Positions 1 to 9,305 of a stretch of DNA of 10,252 nt are shown here, one piece after another (the first letter of the stretch is position 1; each line of letters begins with the position of its first letter). Source of the stretch: CAYSBA01 sp964429075 [NCBI: uncultured bacterium] (GTDB lineage Bacteria > CAYSBA01); the NCBI GenBank assembly GCA_964429075.1, contig CAYSBA010000021.1:1-10252 (forward strand), read 5' to 3'. The notes beneath the pieces were generated by a model. That model saw only the letters and a program-made list of their open reading frames with translations, did not search any database and was not told where the DNA came from. Position numbers and translations under genes: made by a program.

Positions 1-1
1 T

Positions 2-421
2 TCACCTGGTGCAGTGATAGCACTCTTTCATGATGTAATAATAACAACAGGTATACTATGTTTGACAAGGCAGGAGTTTTCTTTAACCACCATAGCTGCA
101 TTGCTCACGATTGTTGGATACTCTCTGAACGATACTATTGTTGTATTTGATAGGATAAGGGAGAATATAATCCGTTTCCCGCGGATGAACCTTGAAAAGA
201 TTATAAATACCAGCATAAACGAGACCCTATCACGTACAATCCTTACATCTTTAACCACCTTGATTGCTGTACTTGCCCTTTATATCTTTGGCAGTCCTGT
301 TGTCAGGGTGTTTGCCTTTACAATGATTGTTGGGATTGTTGTTGGTACCTATTCTTCAATATACATAGCAAGTCCTATCTTTTATGCTATACACCAGAGA
401 GCTGAAAAAAAGGGTAGATGA
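2..421 (+). CDS. secF: Protein translocase subunit SecF (3' part, cut by the window edge)
   Basis: SecF pairs with SecD in the inner membrane and uses the proton-motive force to help the Sec channel release exported proteins. The frame is already open at base 2, reading SPGAVIALFHDV, which is the SecF sequence around its third membrane segment, so the GTG at base 14 is internal and not a start. About 139 residues remain. The family signature GYSLNDTIVVFDRIREN is intact, followed by a cytoplasmic loop (NETLSRTILTSLTTL) and two hydrophobic segments ending in YSSIYIASPIFYAI. The stop codon overlaps the recJ start as ATGA (418-421), so the two are probably translated together. secD would be expected just upstream, outside the window. 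The family call is very secure; only the 5' end is missing. Confidence 0.96.
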   Translation, partial: SPGAVIALFHDVIITTGILCLTRQEFSLTTIAALLTIVGYSLNDTIVVFDRIRENIIRFPRMNLEKIINTSINETLSRTILTSLTTLIAVLALYIFGSPVVRVFAFTMIVGIVVGTYSSIYIASPIFYAIHQRAEKKGR

Positions 422-2127
422 TAGAACGGCTGGTCTTTAAATTTCCAGACCCACAGAGGGTAAAGAGACTTGCCAGGGATGCTTCACTACCAGAATGGCT
501 TGCAGCATTTTTTATCAATCGTGGTCTTGAATCATTCGATGAGATCAAAGACTTCTTCAGATTAAAACTTAAAGCTCTATCAGAAATAACAAATGGATCT
601 CCTTTTGAACATGCAGCAGATCAGGTATTGCCCTCTATTTTAGAGGGTGGAAAAATCGGGATACTCGGTGATTACGATGCCGATGGGATATGTTCTGTTG
701 CGCTTTTTATAAGATTTTTCAGGGGGATGGGGCTTGAGGTGGAATACAGGATTCCAGACCGTTTTAAACATGGTTATGGTTTCAAAAAGGAACTTTTAGA
801 CGATCTGGTAGAAAGTGGCATAGATATCTGTTTTGTTGTAGACTCAGGTACTAATGATACACAAGAGATATCAAGTTCTTTCAGGGACCTTGATGTAGTT
901 GTGTTAGACCACCATATGCCAATGAGTAACTATTCTACCCATGGAGTGACTGTTATAAATCCAAACCTGTTTGATCTTGGTGGGAGTTTTTGTAGCTGTG
1001 GGCTTGTATTTCTTTTTCTACTGACATTAAAACGAAGACTTGCCAATCTTAAAACAAAAAAATTGCCAAATCTGAAAGAATTACTCGATCTTGTTGCCAT
1101 TGCCACAATTGCAGATATGGTCCCTCTTCAGGGAATAAACAGATTAATGGTAAAGCTTGGTCTGGACATACTGAATAAAAAAAGAAGGGATTTTGTTTAT
1201 GAAATCCTTGAGAATGCAGGGCTCGGAAGAAACTATAAACTTACCGAAGAGGATATTGCATACTATATAGCACCGAGGTTGAATGCAACAGGGAGGATGA
1301 GTAATGCATCCATAGCTGTTGAACTTCTTACAACAAACGACTTAAATAGGATAAAGGAATTTTCAGAAGAGCTTGAACATCTAAACAGCAAAAGAGAGCG
1401 ATTTCAACGGAAGGTTATTGAGTTGATTGACCTTGAGATATCGAGGATGGGAAGGCTCCCTGAAATCCTTGTGTTTGGGGATTATGGGTGGCATGAAGGG
1501 GTTGTGGGTATTGTGGCAGGAAGGCTCGTTGAAAGATATAAGCGGCCGGCAATTGTTGTGGCATTCAGGGAGGATGGCATAGGTAAGGGTTCAGCAAGAA
1601 GCATAGATGGCATATCTATTTATGAGATCCTGAAGGGGGCATCAGATCTGCTTGAAGGCTTTGGTGGTCATAAGCTTGCTGCAGGGATTACCATTAGACG
1701 TGATAGATTTGAAAGCTTTAAAGATCGAATTAATAAGATTGCCAAGGGATATATAGATATTCATAAAAAAAGAGTGATTCTTGTAGATGGATGGTTACCA
1801 CATGCCCTTAATAATAACAACACAATACGCTTTTTGAATGCCCTTTCACCCTTTGGTTTTGGTAATAGGCCCCCACTTTTTGTTCTGGAGACCTCTCATA
1901 TCGATAGCTACAGAAAAAAGGGGGAACATCTTTTTCTAAATACTGACAGGTCTTTTGGCAACCTAAGGTTGTGCTGGTTCAATGCACCTGAGTGGGCAGA
2001 AGGGCTGATTGTTTCAAGGAGAGGGAAGCTGATTGTCACCCCAAAGGTATCAGAATTTAGAGAGACCCTCATAGTAGAGCTGAGAGTAATTGATGCAACA
2101 ATGGAAGATAGGCCAGATGGTGGATGA
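418..2127 (+). CDS. recJ: Single-stranded-DNA-specific 5'-3' exonuclease RecJ
   Basis: RecJ degrades single-stranded DNA 5' to 3' in recombination (RecFOR pathway), mismatch repair and base excision repair, using two metal ions. At 569 residues it matches the usual length (E. coli about 577). DHH-family motifs appear in order: DYDADG at residues 85-90, DSGTND at 142-147, DHH at 164-166, TIADMVPL at about 230-237 and PRLNATGRM at 286-294. The DHHA1 part has GWHEGVVGIVAGR at 357-369, a GKGSARS segment near 390 and GGHKLAAG at 416-423. A C-terminal OB-like domain follows, with PFGFGN at 478-483. All expected metal-binding Asp and His motifs are present, so the enzyme should be active. The start ATG lies in the secF stop (ATGA), which suggests translational coupling. 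The secF-recJ order is, to my knowledge, also seen in some Geobacter-type bacteria. Confidence 0.96.
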   Translation: MIERLVFKFPDPQRVKRLARDASLPEWLAAFFINRGLESFDEIKDFFRLKLKALSEITNGSPFEHAADQVLPSILEGGKIGILGDYDADGICSVALFIRFFRGMGLEVEYRIPDRFKHGYGFKKELLDDLVESGIDICFVVDSGTNDTQEISSSFRDLDVVVLDHHMPMSNYSTHGVTVINPNLFDLGGSFCSCGLVFLFLLTLKRRLANLKTKKLPNLKELLDLVAIATIADMVPLQGINRLMVKLGLDILNKKRRDFVYEILENAGLGRNYKLTEEDIAYYIAPRLNATGRMSNASIAVELLTTNDLNRIKEFSEELEHLNSKRERFQRKVIELIDLEISRMGRLPEILVFGDYGWHEGVVGIVAGRLVERYKRPAIVVAFREDGIGKGSARSIDGISIYEILKGASDLLEGFGGHKLAAGITIRRDRFESFKDRINKIAKGYIDIHKKRVILVDGWLPHALNNNNTIRFLNALSPFGFGNRPPLFVLETSHIDSYRKKGEHLFLNTDRSFGNLRLCWFNAPEWAEGLIVSRRGKLIVTPKVSEFRETLIVELRVIDATMEDRPDGG

Positions 2128-2130
2128 CAG

Positions 2131-2159
2131 TTAAGTTATTGTGTGATAAAATCTATAAT
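2131..2159 (+). promoter_or_regulatory. Possible sigma70-type promoter for the anchor-D lipoprotein gene
   Basis: A perfect -10 hexamer TATAAT lies at 2154-2159, 33 bases before the start codon. A weak -35 match, TTAAGT (3 of 6), lies at 2131-2136 with a 17-base spacer. It sits in the only gap between recJ and the next gene. The -10 is convincing, but the -35 is poor and the region is A/T-rich, so this is tentative. If real, the lipoprotein gene can be expressed apart from secF-recJ. Confidence 0.4.
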
Positions 2160-2191
2160 AATGGTCTATCAAATTTTCCAGGGAGCAATGA

Positions 2192-4099
2192 ATGAAAAAT
2201 AGATATGTTTTTTTTAAGTTATTCTTTATGCTTTTTGCATTATTGATTAATGGTTGTTCGTGTGAACAGGATGTTACAGATGTAAAGTCAACTCTGTTGG
2301 CCGATCCTTCTGAGATTGATTTTGGCAAGGTAGAGATATTTCAAACAAAAGAGTTAACAATAACAGTAACAACCGAAGGTGGCAGGGATGTAGAGCTTGG
2401 TGAGATAGAATTGAAGACAGATGCACCAGATGGGGTCTTTCTTATTGAAAAGGTAACTGAAGGTGTGGATAGTTTTAACACATTGAAACCCGGTAAAAAG
2501 AGACAGATAAAGGTCTTCTTTTCTCCTGTAGACACCGTTACATATAATGGTACACTACTTATTCAAAGTGATGCTAATAATCCGGAAAATGGAACTGTAG
2601 AAATACCTATGACAGGTGAAGGTGTGTTACCTGATCTTCATTTTGAACCCTGGGTACTCGATTTTGGACAGGTAAAGGTTGGTGAAGAGAAGAGTTTAAC
2701 AACTGAAATTGTCAATTCGGGCAGTCAGGTCTATGTCTTAGATTTTGCTGAGATCACAAGCGGTATTAGTGTTTTTAGTATGTCCAGTTCAATAAAGCGG
2801 GGTGATACAATTGAGCCTGGTGGACGATATGAGGTTGTGGTAACCTTTAAACCAATACAGAACATAAACTATAACGGTTCAATAGAGTTTAAAGCTACAG
2901 ACCCTTCAGCAGGAGTTGCTCATCTTTCCCTCATGGGTGAAGGTACATCACCATGTATACAGCTTGAGCCATCTGGAGGAACTTTTTTTGGTTACACAGA
3001 GCCAAATCAGCCAGAAGATGTTACAATCCTTGTAAAAAATGGTTGTAATGGTGAATTGAGTGTTGACTCACTTTCTATTGAAGATGATACAGAATCGCAT
3101 TTTTCTATTATAGATGCTCCGGGGACACCCTTTACAATCCCACCGTACGATCAAAATGATCCCTATCAGAGCCAGACAGAGGTTGTATTGAGATATGATG
3201 GTGTCGGTGATCAGGGTTGTGATGAGGCGAGTTTAAAGATATTGTCCAACGATCCGGTCAATGGGGAGTTAATCTACAACCTTCTCGGTTGTAAGGGTGT
3301 GCCACCTGATGAACCAGACATACATGTTACACCAGATGAATACAATTTTGGTGTGGTAATAAGGGGAGAAGACAAATCTGCAGATTTCATAATCAGAAAT
3401 CTTGGTGGGCAACCTCTAATTATCCAGTCTATAGAGATTGTTGGTGCAGGCGAGCTTTCGACAGACGGACTGGATCCACAGGATATGACAATACCGCAGG
3501 ATCCATCTGTTACAAGGACAGTAACTGTTACAACTCACTGTGCCCTGCCAAAGACAGTAACTGCAAATCTTGAAATAAAATCAAACGATCCTGATGAGTC
3601 AACCTTAGATGTTCCGATTACCCTTGTATGTTATCCTTCAGATGTTGGTCTGATCCATCTTGAGCTTGTCTGGGATAAAGACAATACAGACATGGATCTT
3701 CATTTTGTCTCACCAGGTGGTAAGTTCTGTGATTTGATGGGTGGAAGTGATTGCTATTACTGTAACAAACATCCAGATTGGGGACTCTCTGGAGAATATG
3801 CAGATGATCCCTTCCTTGACAGGGATGACACAGACGGTTTTGGTCCTGAAAATATGAACCTTAACACATCTCCATACAGCGGTGAATACACCGTCATGGT
3901 TCATTATTACAACGACAAAGGAATGGGGCCTGCAAATGCAACCGTCAAGTTGTATTTTTACGATCAGTTACAGAAGGTGATCACAAGGACACTTACACAC
4001 AAACAGCTCTGGAAGGTTATGACAATAAGTCTTCCAGAACAGAGTGTTGAAGTGGTGGATCAGATTGTGGGTATGAGAGATTGTGGATGTAGTAATTAG
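2192..4099 (+). CDS. Lipoprotein with four HYDIN/choice-of-anchor-D Ig-like repeats and a C-terminal YfaP-like Asp-rich domain
   Basis: Predicted lipid-anchored envelope protein of 635 residues; function unknown. The start ATG has GGGAG at 2181-2185; another ATG at 2188 hits a stop within five codons. Residues 1-21 are a hydrophobic signal ending INGC, so Cys22 would be lipidated; Ser at +2 suggests the outer membrane. Four beta-sandwich repeats of the HYDIN/choice-of-anchor-D type begin near residues 37, 149, 255 and 376; three share the signature (D/N)FG followed by V (IDFGKV, LDFGQV, YNFGVV), while the third is divergent (TFFGY). From about 485 the style changes: VWDKDNTDMDLHFV (493-506), a Cys cluster (513, 521, 524), then DRDDTDGFGPEN and YTVMVHYYNDKG. 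This resembles YfaP-like C-terminal domains of myxobacterial-type proteins. The acidic loops could bind calcium (inference). It ends 7 bases from the convergent kdsC stop. A structural or adhesive surface role is plausible but unproven. Confidence 0.85.
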   Translation: MKNRYVFFKLFFMLFALLINGCSCEQDVTDVKSTLLADPSEIDFGKVEIFQTKELTITVTTEGGRDVELGEIELKTDAPDGVFLIEKVTEGVDSFNTLKPGKKRQIKVFFSPVDTVTYNGTLLIQSDANNPENGTVEIPMTGEGVLPDLHFEPWVLDFGQVKVGEEKSLTTEIVNSGSQVYVLDFAEITSGISVFSMSSSIKRGDTIEPGGRYEVVVTFKPIQNINYNGSIEFKATDPSAGVAHLSLMGEGTSPCIQLEPSGGTFFGYTEPNQPEDVTILVKNGCNGELSVDSLSIEDDTESHFSIIDAPGTPFTIPPYDQNDPYQSQTEVVLRYDGVGDQGCDEASLKILSNDPVNGELIYNLLGCKGVPPDEPDIHVTPDEYNFGVVIRGEDKSADFIIRNLGGQPLIIQSIEIVGAGELSTDGLDPQDMTIPQDPSVTRTVTVTTHCALPKTVTANLEIKSNDPDESTLDVPITLVCYPSDVGLIHLELVWDKDNTDMDLHFVSPGGKFCDLMGGSDCYYCNKHPDWGLSGEYADDPFLDRDDTDGFGPENMNLNTSPYSGEYTVMVHYYNDKGMGPANATVKLYFYDQLQKVITRTLTHKQLWKVMTISLPEQSVEVVDQIVGMRDCGCSN

Positions 4100-4106
4100 T
4101 GGATAC

Positions 4107-4629
4107 TCAGTCGACCTGTTGATATATCAGATCTAACATCTCGATTACATTAATACCCTTTGAAAGAAGGATTATATCACAGACCTCTCTAACTGCACCG
4201 CGCCCGCCATAGTTGTTGGTTATATAATCTGCCACGTCCTTTACAACCATTGGTGAGTTAGAGATTGCCACACCAAAACCTGCAAGTTCTATTGCACCCA
4301 CATCAATTACATCATCACCTATGTAGCAAACCTTTTCTCTCGTAAAACCACCAAGATTCATAAGCTCAAGGAGTGCCTTTTTCTTGTTTAGTCTGCCAGA
4401 TCTGATCCAGTCTACACCGAGCTCTTTGGCTCTCTCTTCGACAATCTTTGTGACCCTGCCTGTTATGAATGCTGTCTTTATACCTGCAAATTTGCAGAGA
4501 TAAAGGCCCATACCATCCTTTATAGAGAAGGACATTAGGTTTACACCATTATCACCGTAGTAGACCCTGCCATCTGTAAGGACACCATCTACATCCATTG
4601 CGAGTAGTTCTATCTTTGAAGCAAGCCTT

Positions 4630-4655
<26 letters not shown>
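4107..4655 (-). CDS. kdsC: 3-deoxy-D-manno-octulosonate 8-phosphate phosphatase KdsC (HAD family)
   Basis: Cytoplasmic enzyme that hydrolyses KDO-8-phosphate to KDO plus phosphate, the step after KdsA in lipopolysaccharide inner-core synthesis. The 182-residue length is typical of this cap-less HAD phosphatase, which works as a tetramer. The motifs are complete: MDVDGVLTDG at residues 20-29 (Asp21 nucleophile, Asp23 acid/base), FITGR at 63-67 with Thr65, Asn90-Lys91 as the motif III lysine, and GDDVID at 113-118 for Mg2+. The KdsC C-terminal signature GGRGAVREV is at 150-158, a glycine/arginine segment that completes a neighbouring subunit's active site in characterised enzymes. The start ATG lies inside the end of kdsA (26-base overlap) with GGAG at 4663-4666, seven bases upstream. 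It is the last gene of the pyrG-kdsA-kdsC operon; no terminator hairpin is visible in the 7-base gap to the convergent lipoprotein gene. Confidence 0.95.
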
Positions 4656-7147
<2,492 letters not shown>

Positions 7148-7205
7148 TTAAAAAAATTCAAGAAAATGATGATTCTGACGTTGTTGTTGCATTTGATGAT
7201 TTGAT

Positions 7206-7233
7206 TTGACAAAAAAATTGGATTGAATAAAAT
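7206..7233 (+). promoter_or_regulatory. Strong sigma70-type promoter for the LPP20-like/FlgT-like/FecR operon
   Basis: A perfect -35 box TTGACA (7206-7211) is followed by a 16-base spacer and the -10 box TAAAAT (7228-7233, 5 of 6). Transcription would start near 7240, giving a leader of about 30 bases before the ATG at 7272. It lies in the divergent gap and faces the envelope operon. It is the best promoter match in the window. Confidence 0.7.
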
Positions 7234-7261
7234 AGGACTATAGATGCGTTTAATTTTTTAT

Positions 7262-7265
7262 GGAG
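7262..7265 (+). promoter_or_regulatory. Ribosome binding site that fixes the start of the LPP20-like gene at 7272
   Basis: GGAG lies six bases before the ATG at 7272. It overlaps an in-frame ATG at 7260 (ATGGAG), which itself has only T-rich sequence upstream. Starting at 7272 also gives a clean signal peptide beginning MKKLL. Confidence 0.75.
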
Positions 7266-7271
7266 TACATT

Positions 7272-8090
7272 ATGAAGAAGCTCCTTGCGACAATCCTGGT
7301 GCTGGGCACACTGGGTTATGTTTTATCTGCGGGTGCAGAGGAGGACGTCATCAAAAAGGTAAAGCACGGCCAGATCAACTGGACAAAGAAGGTTATTGTT
7401 GTAACCGGAACGGGTGCACCAAATCTTAAGGCAGATAATGTGGCCGTCGCGAGGATCGGGGCAGAGAGGGCTGCAAAATTGGATGCCCTAAGGAACCTCC
7501 TTGAGACAATCAAGGGGGTCAGGATCGACTCCACAAAGACGATCGCCGATGAGATGGAGAAGGACAACACCATAAGGGCAAAGGTTGAAGGTATAGTCAG
7601 AGGGTTTAAGGTGGTTGATACAAAGTATTTTTCAGACGGGGGAGTTGATGTGGTAGTGGAACTACCGCTTACAGGTGATTTATTGAAGGTCTTTTTCCCA
7701 GACAGGGCAACTAAAAATGATAAAAAAAGAGAGAAAAAGGCCAACAAAAAGCTAAAGAAGCTCTACACAGGGTTGATAGTAGATGCAAGATCGGTTGGTT
7801 TTGAACCTGCCCTTTCACCAACAATACTTGCCGGTGAAAAAAAGATATACGGAATTGACGTGATTGATAAAGATGTCTTCAAAAAGCAGGGTCTTGTAGG
7901 ATATGTAGCAGACCTTGAGCTTGCAAAAAAAGATAAACGAGTTGGAGATCATCCTCTGGTAGTGAAGGCCAAGTCCAAGAAAGGCACATCCGATATCGTT
8001 ATAGATAAGAAGGAAGTAGAGGATATCCTTAGTGGCAAGGTTGATGATTCATTCCTGAAAGAGGGAAGGGTCCTTATTGTAATAAAATAG
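7272..8090 (+). CDS. Exported LPP20-like protein, first gene of a putative envelope operon
   Basis: Predicted periplasmic protein of 272 residues; function unknown. The frame can be extended to an ATG at 7260, but the ribosome binding site supports 7272. A signal peptide (MKKLLATILVLG...) ends at A-G-A (20-22) before EEDV; there is no Cys, so despite the LPP20 resemblance it is not a lipoprotein. Residues 41-135 resemble the LPP20/FlgT N-terminal fold: VTGTGAP, then the helix ARIGAERAAKLDALRNLL (60-77), KGVRID, and a strand VDVVVELPL. A very Lys-rich linker (148-163, about nine lysines) joins a C-terminal domain (165-272) with TGLIVDARSVGFEPALSP, GLVGYVADLELAKKD and GDHPLVVKAK. I recall this pairing in uncharacterised deltaproteobacterial proteins (family-level memory, not a search). 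It is followed after 29 bases by the FlgT-like gene. The LPP20 assignment is moderately sure; any role is inference. Confidence 0.8.
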   Translation: MKKLLATILVLGTLGYVLSAGAEEDVIKKVKHGQINWTKKVIVVTGTGAPNLKADNVAVARIGAERAAKLDALRNLLETIKGVRIDSTKTIADEMEKDNTIRAKVEGIVRGFKVVDTKYFSDGGVDVVVELPLTGDLLKVFFPDRATKNDKKREKKANKKLKKLYTGLIVDARSVGFEPALSPTILAGEKKIYGIDVIDKDVFKKQGLVGYVADLELAKKDKRVGDHPLVVKAKSKKGTSDIVIDKKEVEDILSGKVDDSFLKEGRVLIVIK

Positions 8091-8109
8091 TTTTTTTGTA
8101 ATTCATGAT

Positions 8110-8113
8110 GGAG
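8110..8113 (+). promoter_or_regulatory. Ribosome binding site that fixes the start of the FlgT-like gene at 8120
   Basis: GGAG lies six bases before the ATG at 8120. In-frame ATGs at 8105 and 8108 precede or overlap it and lack their own Shine-Dalgarno sequence. Starting at 8120 gives a signal peptide with the normal positive N-terminus MRKR. Confidence 0.75.
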
Positions 8114-8119
8114 ATTAAG

Positions 8120-9286
8120 ATGAGAAAAAGATTTTTGATATCTTTTTTAATATTTGTTGCAGGTTTTATTTTCTGGAATAGTGGGTTTGCAAAAGATAAG
8201 AATGAGGTTGAGGTCGTAGTTACAGGTGAAGCTGCAATCTACAACGGTGATAAGATTCAGGCAAAGGATAAGGCAGTTGAGGCTGCTTTAAGAAATGCTG
8301 TAGAGCAGGCAGTTGGAACCTTTGTCTCATCAGAAACAATGGTCCAGAATTACGAAGTATTAAGTGATAAGATATACAGTCATGCAAAGGGCTATGTAAA
8401 ACATTATAAGATACTTGAGACCTCTGATGATGGTAAGGCTGTCACCGTTAAGATAAAGGCAGTAGTCTCCACCAAAAAGCTTGAAGGAGATATAGAGGCA
8501 ATCAAGATTCTATTGAGACGGATGGAAAAGCCAAGGGTACTTGTAATGATTGCTGAGAAGAATGTGGGTCAAGAGGGCTTCGTCTGCTGGTGGTGCAGCG
8601 GGGGCAATACCCTCGACGTCAACATTACTGAAAACACCATTATAGACTACTTCTCAAAGAAAGGTTTTCATATGGTAGATCGGAGAATTCAGGTTACAAA
8701 CGCTGTGGCGAATATAGATAACAGTCAGGCCAAAAAGATTGCCGATCAGACCGATGCAGAGGTTGTGATTGTGGGGAAGGCTGTTGCAAATGATGCGGGT
8801 GTTGTGGCAGGAACCCAGATGCACAGTGGACAGGCAAATATATCTGTAAGGGTGTTAAAGGTAGATAATGGTGATATTATTGCAACCTCAAATGCACACG
8901 GTGCCTTTATACACATAGATCCAGCAACAGCAGGTACTAAGGCCCTTGAAAAGGCAGCTAAAAAGTTATCAGAAGATCTTATGAAAAAGATTCTCGATGC
9001 ATGGCAGGCCCAAACAAGCGGTGTCAATAAGGTTGTACTGGTTATAAAGGGGATAAGGAAGTATGCCTATCTGTCAAAGCTAAAAAATGCCCTTGTAAAC
9101 CAGATAAGGGGTGTCGCGGATGTGGTAGAAAGGAGCATGAAAAATGGTGTAGCAAGGTTGCAGGTTGAGCTTAAGGGTTCAACAAGGGATCTTGCTACAG
9201 AGCTTTCAAGCAAGGGTCTTGGTGGCTACAAGGTTAAGATAGATGAAGTAACTCAGGATACCCTTGCCATCACAATCTCTAAGTAA
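8120..9286 (+). CDS. Exported FlgT-like protein (LPP20/FlgT N-terminal type domain)
   Basis: Predicted periplasmic or outer-membrane-associated protein of 388 residues. A signal peptide starts MRKRFLISFLIF and ends GFA (24) before KDKNE. Residues 30-130 match the style of the FlgT N-terminal domain: VVVTGEAAI, AKDKAVEAALRNAVEQAVG, then YVKHYKIL and VTVKIKAVV. The middle part (about 138-290) begins RRMEKPRVLVMIAEKNVGQE, carries a CWWC pair (Cys156, Cys159), and continues with ENTIIDYFSKKGFHMVD, DAEVVIVGKA and SVRVLKVDNGDIIA, as in FlgT/CsgG-like nucleotide-free Rossmann-type folds. The last part (about 298-388) has VLVIKGIRKYAYLSKLKNAL and a beta-rich end. Vibrio FlgT forms the H-ring of the flagellar basal body, but no other flagellar gene lies here, so a flagellar role is not supported. 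The FecR-domain gene follows after 19 bases, so co-expression is likely. Confidence 0.8.
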   Translation: MRKRFLISFLIFVAGFIFWNSGFAKDKNEVEVVVTGEAAIYNGDKIQAKDKAVEAALRNAVEQAVGTFVSSETMVQNYEVLSDKIYSHAKGYVKHYKILETSDDGKAVTVKIKAVVSTKKLEGDIEAIKILLRRMEKPRVLVMIAEKNVGQEGFVCWWCSGGNTLDVNITENTIIDYFSKKGFHMVDRRIQVTNAVANIDNSQAKKIADQTDAEVVIVGKAVANDAGVVAGTQMHSGQANISVRVLKVDNGDIIATSNAHGAFIHIDPATAGTKALEKAAKKLSEDLMKKILDAWQAQTSGVNKVVLVIKGIRKYAYLSKLKNALVNQIRGVADVVERSMKNGVARLQVELKGSTRDLATELSSKGLGGYKVKIDEVTQDTLAITISK

Positions 9287-9294
9287 ACACTCTC

Positions 9295-9300
9295 GGGAGG
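9295..9300 (+). promoter_or_regulatory. Ribosome binding site that fixes the start of the FecR-domain gene at 9306
   Basis: GGGAGG ends five bases before the ATG at 9306. The same frame is open back to a TTG at 9264 inside the previous gene, but that codon would place 14 polar residues before the signal peptide and has no ribosome binding site. Confidence 0.85.
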
Positions 9301-9305
9301 CAGTT

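Noticed and set aside
14-16. GTG at base 14 as the start of secF
   Set aside because: The frame is open to the window edge and the residues before it (SPGA) continue the SecF family sequence, so this codon is internal.
4100-4140. Bidirectional terminator between the convergent lipoprotein and kdsC genes
   Set aside because: The gap is only 7 bases and I see no GC-rich hairpin with T-runs here; a GTCGAC palindrome is too short.
7316-7747. Long open frame on the - strand opposite the LPP20-like gene
   Set aside because: It reads low-complexity Ser/Thr/Phe-rich sequence, has no recognisable domain, and lies fully opposite a gene with a signal peptide, promoter and ribosome binding site.
8088-8098. 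TAG followed by seven T after the LPP20-like gene, repeated after the FecR gene (10032-10042), as terminators
   Set aside because: No stable GC-rich stem precedes either T-run, and in both cases another gene begins or is already under way, so read-through is more likely. The shared 11-base string is probably coincidence in A/T-rich DNA.
8120-9286. Naming the gene flgT and calling a flagellar locus
   Set aside because: Only the N-terminal and general domain style match; no other flagellar gene is present and the neighbours are LPP20-like and FecR-domain proteins.
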